Assembly (NCBI RefSeq): GCF_900631945.1
Contig: NZ_UZWE01000041.1
Coordinates: 1-36,974, forward strand
Direction: 5' to 3'
Length of the DNA: 36,974 bases
From: Paracoccus haematequi
Lineage (GTDB): Bacteria; Pseudomonadota; Alphaproteobacteria; Rhodobacterales; Rhodobacteraceae
In this document: positions 15,120 to 22,852 of the stretch, one piece after another
How the letters are laid out: each line of letters opens with the position of its first letter
How positions within the stretch are numbered: position 1 is the first letter of the stretch
Notes under the pieces: generated by a model
What the model was told of the DNA's origin: nothing
Database searches by the model: none
What the model saw: only the letters and a program-made list of their open reading frames with translations
Position numbers and translations under genes: made by a program

Positions 15120-15797
15120 GTGCGCATCACCGTCCTGACCGGCGCGGGCATTTCCGCCGAAAGCGGGCTTGCCACCTTCCGCGCCAGCGACGGCCTGTGG
15201 GAAAACCACCGGGTCGAGGACGTGGCGACGCCCGAGGGCTTTGCCGCCGATCCCGAACTGGTCCACCGCTTCTACAACATGCGGCGCGCGGCCGCCGCCG
15301 GGGCGCGGCCGAATGCCGCGCATCTGGCGCTGGCCGACCTGGCGCGGCGGCATGACCTGACGCTGGTCACGCAGAATGTCGACGACCTGCACGAACGCGC
15401 GGGCAGCCCGGACGTGATCCACATGCACGGCAGCCTGACCGGCGCGCTGTGCGCGGCCTGCGGGCATCGCTGGCCCGCGCCGCCGGTCATGTCCCCCGAC
15501 GACCCCTGCCCCGCCTGCGCCCGCCCTTCCACGCGCCCGGATATCGTCTGGTTCGGCGAAATGCCCTATCACATGGAACGCATCTGGGACGCGCTGGAAA
15601 GCGCCGATCTGTTCGCGGCCATCGGCACCTCGGGCAATGTCTATCCGGCGGCGGGGTTTGCCCAGGCTGCTCGGCGCGGCGGCGTCGAATGCGTGGAACT
15701 GAACCTGGACGACAGCGCCAACGCCCGCGATTTCCATCGGCGGATCACCGGGCCGGCCAGCCGCACGGTGCCCGACTGGGTGGCCTCGCTGGGCTGA
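15120..15797 (+). CDS. cobB: NAD-dependent protein deacylase (SIR2 family, CobB-type)
   Basis: A 225-residue sirtuin that removes acyl groups from protein lysines, using NAD. Motifs are TGAGISAESGLATFR (residues ~5-19), TQNVDDLHERAG (~83-94), the catalytic histidine in HMHGS (~102), and a zinc ribbon with CAAC and CPAC pairs. The tyrosine and arginine in HRFYNMRR (~residues 49-56) match the YxxR pair that marks class III sirtuins able to remove succinyl or malonyl groups as well as acetyl. The start is a GTG at 15120, four bases after the previous stop; no better ATG lies upstream of the Rossmann motif. Here cobB denotes the deacylase, not the cobyrinate synthase of the same symbol, although a B12 uptake operon lies next door. 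Confidence 0.9.
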   Translation: MRITVLTGAGISAESGLATFRASDGLWENHRVEDVATPEGFAADPELVHRFYNMRRAAAAGARPNAAHLALADLARRHDLTLVTQNVDDLHERAGSPDVIHMHGSLTGALCAACGHRWPAPPVMSPDDPCPACARPSTRPDIVWFGEMPYHMERIWDALESADLFAAIGTSGNVYPAAGFAQAARRGGVECVELNLDDSANARDFHRRITGPASRTVPDWVASLG

Positions 15798-15837
15798 TTG
15801 CGCTTGCCTGCGCGCCCGTCCCTGGGCTATGGCGGCG

Positions 15838-16003
15838 ATGCCTCGGTTCCGGGTTCCAAACCCGGTTAAAAGGGAACGCGGTGAAATTCCGCGACTGCCC
15901 CCGCAACTGTCAGCGGAGAGCCGGGCCGGACAACGCCACTGGTCCCCCAGGACCGGGAAGGCCCGGCCAAGCCGTGACCCGCAAGTCAGGAGACCTGCCG
16001 AAC
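15838..16003 (+). ncRNA. cobalamin riboswitch aptamer
   Basis: The consensus elements of the B12-sensing riboswitch occur in order: CGGTTCC at the start, AAAAGGGAACGCGGTGAAA, CCGCGACTGCCCCCGCAACT (the B12 box region), then GCCACTG, a variable stem, GGGAAGGC, and finally GACCCGCAAGTCAGGAGACC ending near 16003. Cobalamin binding normally lowers expression of the downstream gene. The downstream genes are a TonB receptor and an ABC importer, which fits vitamin B12 uptake control. Confidence 0.95.
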
Positions 16004-16109
16004 GCGATCACCCTGACGGCGTGCGAGGGGCGCGCCGGAAACGGAAACTTCCGTCGTGGTGGTGTCGCTGTCCGACAGGTCCAATCCCTTTCGGACGAAC
16101 CGCATCGCG

Positions 16110-16127
16110 CCCCGGTCCTGGCCGGGG
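16110..16127 (+). promoter_or_regulatory. hairpin just before the btuB ribosome binding site
   Basis: CCCCGG (16110-16115) pairs with CCGGGG (16122-16127) around a 6-base loop, ending five bases before GGAAGG (16133-16138), the presumed ribosome binding site. It lies ~107 bases past the aptamer. Its loop TCCTGG could pair with other parts of the leader, so it may belong to the expression platform that controls initiation. This is inference from position. Confidence 0.4.
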
Positions 16128-16147
16128 TTCCTGGAAGGATGTCATTC

Positions 16148-18007
16148 GTGACCACAAGACCCATTTTCCCGACCCTGCCCATTACCCTGCTTGCCGCCCT
16201 GGCCCTGACCACGGCGCTGCCTGCCGCCGCGCAGGACGCGGCCCCCGGCGCCATCGTCCTGGACGACATCACCCTGACGGCCAACCGCGAGGCCACCGAT
16301 CTGGCCCGGTCGGGCAGTTCCGTTTCCGTGCTGGGCGCCGATGACCTGGCAGATCGCGCGGGCCAGCCCCTGGCCCGCAGCCTGTCGCGCCTGCCGGGCG
16401 TGACGCTGCGCCAGTCGGGACCGCTGGGCACCACGGGATCGCTGATCCTTCGCGGCGCCCCGGCGCAATACCTGCCCGTCGTGATCGACGGCATCGAGGT
16501 GTCGGATCCGGCCGCGGGCCAGCCTTCTTATGACATCGGCGGAATGATCGGCCAGTCCGTGAACCGGGCCGAACTGCTGCGCGGCGCGCAATCGGCGCTG
16601 TACGGCTCGCGCGCGGTGGCGGGGGTGCTGTCGCTGCAATCCCTGCGCCCGGCCGAAGACGGGTTGCACCACCATTTCGGGATCGAGGCGGGCAGCTTCG
16701 ACACCCTGACCGCCAGCTATGGCGCAACCTTGCGCCGCGCCGATGCCGACCTGGCCTTCCAGGTCAGCCATATCCGCAGCGACGGCTTTTCCGCGCGCGA
16801 CGAACGGGACGGCAATTTCGAGGATGACGGGTACGAGGCGACGCGCCTGTCCTTCTATTCCGCCTATGCGCTGGAAAGCGGCGCCACCATCGGCTTCAAT
16901 GGCTTCTGGGAAGACAGCACTGGCGATTTCGACGATTTCGGCGGCGATGTGACGGGGACGCCGGGCGACGACTACAACGACCGCGAAAGCTATGGCCTGC
17001 GCGGCTTCGCGCAGTTCCAGACCGGCGCCGTCGATCACGAGATCGCCCTGACGCGTTACCGCATCGACCGGCAAAGCTGGTCTAACGGCACAGTCACGCC
17101 CTTTGTGGGCACGCGCACGAAACTGTCTTGGCAGGGCGCGACCGACCTGGGCGGAGGCGTGCGCGCCGTGTTCGGCGCCGATACGGAAAAAGAGGAAGCC
17201 AAAGGCAATGGCGATGCCCGCCTGAACGGCGTCTTCGTGGAAACGACCACGGCGCTTGGCGACCGGATCGACGTGACGACATCGGTTCGGCGCGACGATC
17301 ATTCGCGCTTCGGCGGCTTCACCTCGGGCCGGGTGACGGCGGTCTGGCGCGCGGCCGACGACCTGCTGTTCCGCGCCGCCCTGGGCAACGGCTTCCGGGC
17401 GCCTTCGCTTTACGAACTGTTCGGCCCCTTTGGCAACGCCTCGCTGGAACGCGAGGAAAGCCGCACCCATGAGGTGGGCGTGGAAAAACAATGGGGCGAC
17501 AGCCATCTGCGCGCGACCGCCTTCTGGCTGCGGGCGAACAACCTGATCGGCTGGGATCAGCTTTCGACCAACTGTGCATCGGCGCAGGCACCGGACGGAT
17601 GGCCGGGCTGCTACGTCCAGAAGGACGGCACCGCCCGCCGCCGGGGCGTCGAACTGGACGGGCGCTATGCCTTCGGCGCGGGCCATGCGCTGACCGCCAG
17701 CTATACCTTCATCGACAATCAGGTCGATTCGGAATGGGCCAAGGTGCCCGAACGCACCCTGAACCTGGGGGCCGAGACGGTCCTTGCCACCGGCACCACG
17801 GCGGGCATCCAGATCCAGCATGTCGCGGGCCGTCCGAACGACATGGACGATTTCACCACCGTGGACCTGCTGGTCAGCCATCCCGTCCGCGACAATGCCA
17901 CCGCCTATCTGCGGTTGGAGAACGCCCTTGACGAGGATTACCAGTGGGTCAACGGCTATGGCACATCGGGCCGGGCGATCTATGCGGGGCTGCGTGCGTC
18001 GTTCTAG
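16148..18007 (+). CDS. btuB: TonB-dependent outer-membrane vitamin B12 receptor
   Basis: A ~619-residue outer-membrane barrel receptor that imports cobalamin using TonB energy. It has a signal peptide (ending ALPAAAQ), a TonB-box-like segment (DDITLTANRE), a plug domain with RLPGVTLRQSG, SLILRGAPAQYLPVVIDG and LLRGAQSALYGSRAVAGV, then the barrel, including GNGFRAPSLYELFGP and the terminal strand ending in phenylalanine (IYAGLRASF). The GTG at 16148 is preferred because GGAAGG at 16133-16138 is nine bases upstream. An in-frame ATG at 16139 directly abuts that site and would add three residues. The cobalamin riboswitch upstream makes the substrate call strong. The stop overlaps btuF by 26 bases. 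Confidence 0.92.
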   Translation: MTTRPIFPTLPITLLAALALTTALPAAAQDAAPGAIVLDDITLTANREATDLARSGSSVSVLGADDLADRAGQPLARSLSRLPGVTLRQSGPLGTTGSLILRGAPAQYLPVVIDGIEVSDPAAGQPSYDIGGMIGQSVNRAELLRGAQSALYGSRAVAGVLSLQSLRPAEDGLHHHFGIEAGSFDTLTASYGATLRRADADLAFQVSHIRSDGFSARDERDGNFEDDGYEATRLSFYSAYALESGATIGFNGFWEDSTGDFDDFGGDVTGTPGDDYNDRESYGLRGFAQFQTGAVDHEIALTRYRIDRQSWSNGTVTPFVGTRTKLSWQGATDLGGGVRAVFGADTEKEEAKGNGDARLNGVFVETTTALGDRIDVTTSVRRDDHSRFGGFTSGRVTAVWRAADDLLFRAALGNGFRAPSLYELFGPFGNASLEREESRTHEVGVEKQWGDSHLRATAFWLRANNLIGWDQLSTNCASAQAPDGWPGCYVQKDGTARRRGVELDGRYAFGAGHALTASYTFIDNQVDSEWAKVPERTLNLGAETVLATGTTAGIQIQHVAGRPNDMDDFTTVDLLVSHPVRDNATAYLRLENALDEDYQWVNGYGTSGRAIYAGLRASF

Positions 18008-18803
18008 GGCGATCCTTGCGGCGGCGGCGCTGATCGCCGCCGCCCTGCCCGCCGCCTCCAAGACAACGGGGGCGGCGCCGCAGCGCGTGGTGTCGATGAA
18101 CCTGTGCAGCGACCAGTTGGCGATGCTGCTGGCGGCGCCGGGCCAGCTGATCTCGGTCAGCGACCTGGCGTCCGATCCGCGCATGTCGCCGATGGCGGAC
18201 CGGGCGGCGGCTTATGCGAAGAACACCGGCCGGGCCGAGGAAATCTATCTGATGCGGCCCGATCTGGTGATCGCCGGCACCTATAGCGGGACCGCGACGG
18301 TGGCGATGCTGCGCCGCCTGGGCATCCGGGTCGAGACCCTGCCCCCCGCCGAAAGCCTGGACGCGATCCGTGCGGAAATCCTCCGCATGGGCGATCTGCT
18401 GGGCCGCCCCCAGGCCGCGCGCGATCTTCTGGACCGCTTCGACGCCGACCTGGCCCAGGCGCGCAGCCCCGACCGCCGGGGCCGCGCGGCGCTGTATTAC
18501 GCGAACGGCTTCACCTCGGGGCGCGCGACGCTGGCCGGGACGATCCTGGATGCGGCGGGCTATGACAATGTGGCGGGCGATTACGGCATCGCGACCACCA
18601 CCCCCCTGCCGATGGAACTGCTGGTGATGACCCGCCCCGACCGGCTGATCACCGGCGCGAAATGGCCCGGCCAGTCGCGGGGCGAAGCGATCCTGGACCA
18701 CCCCGCCCTGTCCGCCATCGCCCCGGCCGAGGGGCAGGTGACCGACCGCGACTGGGTCTGCGGCACGCCCTTCATCGTCCAGGCCATCCGGTCGCTGCGA
18801 TGA
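17982..18803 (+). CDS. btuF: periplasmic cobalamin-binding protein of ABC importer
   Basis: A 273-residue substrate-binding protein of the BtuF/FhuD type. It has a signal peptide (RAILAAAALIAAALPAASK), then RVVSMNLCSDQLAMLL, the IYLMRPDLVIAGTY segment, the long connecting helix (LDAIRAEILRMGDLLG), and VMTRPDRLITG in the second lobe. It delivers cobalamin from the periplasm to the BtuCD permease. The start at 17982 lies inside the btuB 3' end; a GTG at 17994 is an alternative that still leaves the signal peptide intact. The stop overlaps btuC (ATGA at 18800-18803). The specific substrate rests on the riboswitch and btuB context. Confidence 0.86.
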   Translation: MRGCVRRSRAILAAAALIAAALPAASKTTGAAPQRVVSMNLCSDQLAMLLAAPGQLISVSDLASDPRMSPMADRAAAYAKNTGRAEEIYLMRPDLVIAGTYSGTATVAMLRRLGIRVETLPPAESLDAIRAEILRMGDLLGRPQAARDLLDRFDADLAQARSPDRRGRAALYYANGFTSGRATLAGTILDAAGYDNVAGDYGIATTTPLPMELLVMTRPDRLITGAKWPGQSRGEAILDHPALSAIAPAEGQVTDRDWVCGTPFIVQAIRSLR

Positions 18804-19786
18804 GGGGGCTGTTCGTCGTCCTGTCCGGCCTGGTGGCCGCGCTGTTCCTGGCCTCGCTGCTGACCGGGCCTGCGGGATTGCCGGTGACGGATTCACTGCG
18901 CGCCCTGGTGCTGGGCGGCGACGGCCCGCTGGCCATCGTGATGCGCGAAATCCGCCTGCCCCGCGCGATCCTGGGGGTCGCAGTGGGCGCCGGGCTGGGC
19001 CTGACCGGCGCCGCCCTGCAAGGCTATCTGCGCAACCCGCTGGCCGAACCCGCGCTGATCGGCGTCTCGGGCATGGCCGCGCTTGGGGCGGTGCTGGCGA
19101 TCCAGACTGGGCTGTCGATGGCGGCGGTCCTGGCCCTGCCCCTGGCCGCGCTCGCGGGGGCGGCGGTCGGCGTCAGCCTGCTGGTGGCGCTGGCTGGGCC
19201 GCGCGGAGGCTCGGTCACGCTGATCCTGGCGGGGGTCGCCATTTCGGCATTGGCTGGCGCAGGCACGGCCCTGGTGCTGAACCTGTCGCCCAACCCCTAT
19301 GCCGCGAACGAGATCGTCTTCTGGCTGATGGGATCGCTGGCCGACAGGTCCATGCTGCATGTCTGGCTGGCCCTGCCGCCGATGGTCCTTGGCGCCGCGC
19401 TGATCCTGTCCACCCGCCGCGCCCTGGACGCGCTGACCCTGGGCGAGGCCGCGGCCCAGGCGATGGGCGTGTCCGCCGCCGCGCTGCGCTGGCGGCTGGT
19501 CGCGGGCACGGCGCTGATCGTCGGCCCCGCCACGGCCGTGGCGGGGGCCATCGGCTTCGTGGGCCTTGTCGTCCCGCATATCCTGCGCCCCTGGGTCGGC
19601 GCGCGGCCGTCCGCCCTGCTGCCCGCCTCGGCTCTTGGCGGCGCGGCGCTGTTGCTGGGGGCCGACATCGCCGTGCGGCTGATCGTTCCCGACCGCGACC
19701 TGAAGCTGGGGGTGCTGACCGCCATCGTCGGCGCGCCGCTGTTCCTGCACCTGATCTGGAAAACCCGCAGCGGGGGCCGCGTCTGA
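18800..19786 (+). CDS. btuC: ABC cobalamin permease (FecCD/BtuC family)
   Basis: A 328-residue membrane protein of the FecCD/BtuC family with about ten helices. Family blocks are REIRLPRAILGVAVGAGLGL (residues ~45-64), GAALQGYLRNPLAEPALIGVSG (~65-86), NEIVFWLMGSL (~168-178), and the ATPase-contact region GFVGLVVPHILR (~250) before DIAVRL. It forms the inner-membrane channel of the B12 importer. It overlaps both neighbours by one to four bases, so btuF, btuC and btuD are made together. Confidence 0.9.
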   Translation: MRGLFVVLSGLVAALFLASLLTGPAGLPVTDSLRALVLGGDGPLAIVMREIRLPRAILGVAVGAGLGLTGAALQGYLRNPLAEPALIGVSGMAALGAVLAIQTGLSMAAVLALPLAALAGAAVGVSLLVALAGPRGGSVTLILAGVAISALAGAGTALVLNLSPNPYAANEIVFWLMGSLADRSMLHVWLALPPMVLGAALILSTRRALDALTLGEAAAQAMGVSAAALRWRLVAGTALIVGPATAVAGAIGFVGLVVPHILRPWVGARPSALLPASALGGAALLLGADIAVRLIVPDRDLKLGVLTAIVGAPLFLHLIWKTRSGGRV

Positions 19787-20523
19787 TGGTCCTGCGTCTG
19801 TCCGGCCTGTCCGTCACCCGCCGCAACCGCCCGGTGCTGCACGGCGTCTCTCTGGTCTTGGAGCGGGCCGAGTTCGTCGGCCTGATCGGCCCCAACGGCG
19901 CCGGGAAATCCACGCTGATGGAGGCCGCGCTTGGCCTGATCCCCTTTTCCGGCGCCTCCAGCCTGGCCGCCATGACGCCCGGCGCGCGCGCCCGCCACGC
20001 CGCCTATCTGCCGCAATCGCGAGAGATCGCCTGGCCGCTCAGCGTTGAGGATCTGGTGGCCCTGGGCCGCATCCCCTGGCCCGACGGCGGCCGCAGCGGC
20101 ATCGACCGCATCGCCACCGACGCGGCCATCGCCCGCATGGGCTTGCAGGCGTTCCGCAAGCGCACCGCCCTGCGCCTGTCGGGGGGCGAACAGAACCGCG
20201 CCCTGATCGCCCGCGCCTTGGCGCAGGACACGCCCCTGCTGATCGCCGACGAACCCGTCGCGGGGCTGGATCCGGCGCAGCAACTGGCCTGCCTGCGGCT
20301 GTTCCGCGATCTGGCGGCGGAAGGGCGGACGGTCCTGGCCTCGATCCACGACCTGGGGCTGGCGGCGCGGTTCTGCACGCGGCTGGTGCTGGTCTCGGAC
20401 GGGCGGGTTCTGGCGGACGGTTCGGCCGATGCGGTGCTGCACGACGACATGCTGCGCCGCGCCTTCGGGATCACCGTGCGCCGGGTCGACACGCCGGACG
20501 GCCCCGCCATCCTGCCGGTCTAG
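19786..20523 (+). CDS. btuD: ABC cobalamin importer ATPase
   Basis: A 245-residue ABC ATPase. Walker A is GPNGAGKST (residues ~35-43), the Q-loop lies in YLPQSREIAWPLSVEDLV, the signature is LSGGEQNRALIARAL (~132-146), Walker B is LLIADEPVAGLDP (~152-164), and the switch histidine is in ASIHDLGLA (~186). It powers the BtuC channel. The start codon shares its A with the btuC stop (TGATG). The last four bases overlap the end of the convergent ParA gene, so the two transcripts read into each other. Confidence 0.9.
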   Translation: MVLRLSGLSVTRRNRPVLHGVSLVLERAEFVGLIGPNGAGKSTLMEAALGLIPFSGASSLAAMTPGARARHAAYLPQSREIAWPLSVEDLVALGRIPWPDGGRSGIDRIATDAAIARMGLQAFRKRTALRLSGGEQNRALIARALAQDTPLLIADEPVAGLDPAQQLACLRLFRDLAAEGRTVLASIHDLGLAARFCTRLVLVSDGRVLADGSADAVLHDDMLRRAFGITVRRVDTPDGPAILPV

Positions 20524-21155
20524 CCGATGGCCGCCAGCACCTCGTCCGTCAGCGCGGCGATTTCGTCCCGCGCGGGGCCGCTGCGGACGCGTTCCAGCGC
20601 GCCGACGCCCTGGCCCAGGGTTTCGGCATAAAGCACCCGGTTCGACACCTGCGTCCCGGCCACTTCCGCCCCCAGTTCCGAGGCCTTCTGCGCGACCTCG
20701 GCCGAGAGGCGGGTGTTGGGGCGCACGCGGTTCATCACCACCAGCACCGGCGCCTTTTCGCGTCGCGCCAGATCCAGAACGCCCTCGGTCGCCCACAGGT
20801 CGACATGGCTGGTCGCCACCGGCACCAGCACCAGATCGGCCACCCGCAAAGCCGGGCGAAGGTCGCTGTCGATCTTGGGCGGCGTGTCGATGATGACGAA
20901 ATCGAACCGCTTTTTCAGCTTCTCGGATTCGTAGCTGGCCCCCCAGGCCGACGAGGTCGAGAAATCCATCGCCTCGTCCTCGCCCTGGGCCTGCATCCGC
21001 TCGATGAACCAGCGGCCCAGGCTGCCCTGCGGATCGGTGTCGATCAGGGCCACCGAATGGCCGCGTTCATGCAGGCTGACGGCCAGATTGACAGCAAGGG
21101 TCGTCTTGCCCGACCCGCCCTTCTGCTGCGCGACCGTGATGATCCTGCCTGCCAT
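20520..21155 (-). CDS. orphan ParA/MinD-type ATPase
   Basis: A 211-residue ParA-family ATPase with the deviant Walker A QQKGGSGKTT (residues ~10-19), the DTDPQGSL switch (~38-45), and Walker B-like FVIIDTPPKIDSDL (~85-98). The length fits small chromosomal ParA proteins such as those that position chemoreceptor clusters or other cargo, rather than the larger plasmid partition ParA. No ParB partner or parS-like cluster is nearby, so the cargo is unknown. It is convergent with btuD, sharing four bases. Confidence 0.85.
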   Translation of the reverse strand: MAGRIITVAQQKGGSGKTTLAVNLAVSLHERGHSVALIDTDPQGSLGRWFIERMQAQGEDEAMDFSTSSAWGASYESEKLKKRFDFVIIDTPPKIDSDLRPALRVADLVLVPVATSHVDLWATEGVLDLARREKAPVLVVMNRVRPNTRLSAEVAQKASELGAEVAGTQVSNRVLYAETLGQGVGALERVRSGPARDEIAALTDEVLAAIG

Positions 21156-21235
21156 CGCCTGCTGTCCCCCGCCTGACGTATCGGAAGGTTAGCCGTCGCC
21201 CGGTGCGATTGCACGGCCTTTTTGCAGATGCAGCA

Positions 21236-21559
21236 TCAGTCGTCGAAAACCGCCTGGACCTCGTACATCACCGGCTCGAAGCTTTTGCACATGCCGTGGA
21301 TTTCCCGGTTGCGGCGGCGCATCTCCTCGCTGCGCAGCATGGCTTGGTAATCCTTGCGGTCGCGCCACTGCGAATAGGTGGCGATGCGGGTCTGCGCATC
21401 GTTCAGGTGGATCGCCCCCGACACGAAGCCCGGCTGGCGGCGGATCACCTGGTCCCAGGCATCGGTCAGCAGATCCAGCACATCATGGGCGCTGCCGGGC
21501 GTCACCTCGAAGGTGGTGATGACGGTCTGTCCGTTGAAATCGCGGCGGATGTCGGGCAT
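21236..21559 (-). CDS. antibiotic biosynthesis monooxygenase (ABM) domain protein
   Basis: A 107-residue single-domain protein with the ABM ferredoxin-like pattern: VITTFEVTPGSAHDVLDLL, RRQPGFVSGAIHLNDAQTR and ATYSQWRDRKDYQAML. Such proteins include quinol monooxygenases, haem-degrading enzymes and many of unknown role. The catalytic group cannot be assigned. It lies upstream of the ParA gene on the same strand with an 80-base gap and runs divergently from the M19 dipeptidase gene. It is not close in sequence to the ABM half of the fusion at 3204-4013. Confidence 0.82.
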   Translation of the reverse strand: MPDIRRDFNGQTVITTFEVTPGSAHDVLDLLTDAWDQVIRRQPGFVSGAIHLNDAQTRIATYSQWRDRKDYQAMLRSEEMRRRNREIHGMCKSFEPVMYEVQAVFDD

Positions 21560-21679
21560 GGCTGGCGTCTCCCTTGGCTTGCAAGGTCCAGCCTAACGCC
21601 GAATCGCGGCCTGCGCCAAGCGCGGCCATTGCCGCCCGCGCCCGGATGTGCATGGTCGGCACAAAGCAAGGAGAAGCGG

Positions 21680-22720
21680 ATGATCCCGGTATTCGACGGC
21701 CACAACGATTTCCTGCAACGCGTGGTGGCATCCGGCCCTCAGGTCTGGACCCAGGGCGACGGCACCGGCCATCTGGACCTGCCCCGCGCCCGCGCGGGCG
21801 GGCTGGTGGGCGGCTTCTTCGCGATCTGGATCCCGGCGCCCCACGGCCCCAACGACGCCGCCGCCGTCGCGCTGATGGAAAACCCACCCTTCGCGATGCC
21901 CCTGCCCGATCAGATCCCCTATGCCGAGGCCCTGCCCCACGCCTTCGCCCAAGCCAGCGCGCTGAAGGCCCTGGAGCGGACCGGAACGCTGGACATCGTG
22001 ACGACGGCGCGCGGCCTGCGCGACACCGTGGCGGCGGGCCGCATCGCGGCGATCATGCACATGGAAGGCGCCGAGGCGATTCCCGACATGGACGCGCTGC
22101 ATCTGTGGCACGCGGCGGGTCTGCGGTCGCTGGGTCCTGTCTGGTCGCGGCCCACCGCTTACGGCCACGGAGTGCCCTTCGCCTTTCCGTCATCGCCCGA
22201 CACCGGCGACGGCCTGACCCCGGCGGGCAAGGCCCTGGTCCGCGAATGCAACGCCCTGCGGATCATGCTGGACCTGTCGCACCTGAACGAGACCGGGTTC
22301 AACGACCTGGCCGCCCTGTCCGACGCGCCCCTGGTCGCCAGCCACAGCTGCGTCCACGCGATCAGCGAAAGCAGCCGCAACCTGACCGACCGGCAATTGC
22401 GGATGATCGCCGACAGCCGCGGGCTGGTCGGCCTGAACTTCGCCTCCAGCTTCCTGCGCGAGGACGGCCGCCGCCTGCCGCTGGAGGGTTTCGACACCAT
22501 GCTGCGCCACCTGGATCACCTGCTGGGGATCCTGGGCGAGGACGGGGTGGCGCTCGGCTCGGATTTCGACGGGGCGCTGATGCCGCGCGATTTGCCCGAC
22601 GCAGCCGCCCTGCCCGCGCTTCTGGACGCGATGGCCGCGCATGGCTATGGCGGAACGCTGATCCGCAAGATCGCCAGCGAAAACTGGATCGGCTTGCTGG
22701 AACGCACCTGGGGGGAATAG
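21680..22720 (+). CDS. M19-family membrane dipeptidase (second copy)
   Basis: A 346-residue M19 zinc dipeptidase without a signal peptide or membrane anchor, so probably cytosolic, unlike the copy at 5957-7147. Metal-site elements are VFDGHNDFL (HxD, residues ~5-13), MHMEGAEAIPD (~125-135), PLVASHSCVHAI followed by SSRNLTD, and ALGSDFDGA near residue 295. AAGGAGAAG immediately upstream sets the ATG at 21680. The family hydrolyses dipeptides, including ones with D-residues at the second position. It is divergent from the ABM gene and convergent with the RodZ-like gene. Confidence 0.9.
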   Translation: MIPVFDGHNDFLQRVVASGPQVWTQGDGTGHLDLPRARAGGLVGGFFAIWIPAPHGPNDAAAVALMENPPFAMPLPDQIPYAEALPHAFAQASALKALERTGTLDIVTTARGLRDTVAAGRIAAIMHMEGAEAIPDMDALHLWHAAGLRSLGPVWSRPTAYGHGVPFAFPSSPDTGDGLTPAGKALVRECNALRIMLDLSHLNETGFNDLAALSDAPLVASHSCVHAISESSRNLTDRQLRMIADSRGLVGLNFASSFLREDGRRLPLEGFDTMLRHLDHLLGILGEDGVALGSDFDGALMPRDLPDAAALPALLDAMAAHGYGGTLIRKIASENWIGLLERTWGE

Positions 22721-22721
22721 C

Positions 22722-22775
22722 CGCCCCTTCTTACCGCAATATCCTTGGGATGAGACGCGCCCCAGAAAAGGTCCA
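22722..22775 (-). repeat. Rhodobacterales-type intergenic repeat, copy C (degenerate)
   Basis: The minus strand reads GGGGCGCGTCTCATCCCAAG followed by GATATTGCGGTAAGAAG. This parallels the GGGGC..stem..CCCGGGATATTT..GCACAGAAG layout of copies A and B with more changes. It lies in the convergent gap between the M19 and RodZ-like genes. Confidence 0.4.
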
Positions 22776-22819
22776 GCGGAGCTTTTGAACGGCGAACGCC
22801 CACCGCAAGGGGGGCGGGA

Positions 22820-22839
22820 TCGGGGACGAAGCGCCCCGA
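22820..22839. terminator. hairpin between convergent genes
   Basis: TCGGGG (22820-22825) pairs with CCCCGA (22834-22839) around an 8-base loop, 14 bases beyond the RodZ-like stop. GC-rich without a T-tract, it is a weak terminator candidate for the RodZ-like gene. Confidence 0.35.
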
Positions 22840-22852
22840 CCATCGCAGGCTT

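Noticed and set aside
15449..16147. N-terminal extension of the BtuB frame back to 15449
   Set aside because: The extension runs through the sirtuin gene in another frame and across the cobalamin riboswitch. The signal peptide sits just after 16148.
20520..21155. Plasmid or chromosome origin beside the ParA gene
   Set aside because: There is no ParB, no parS-like palindromes, no DnaA box cluster and no replication gene nearby. The protein has the short orphan ParA form.
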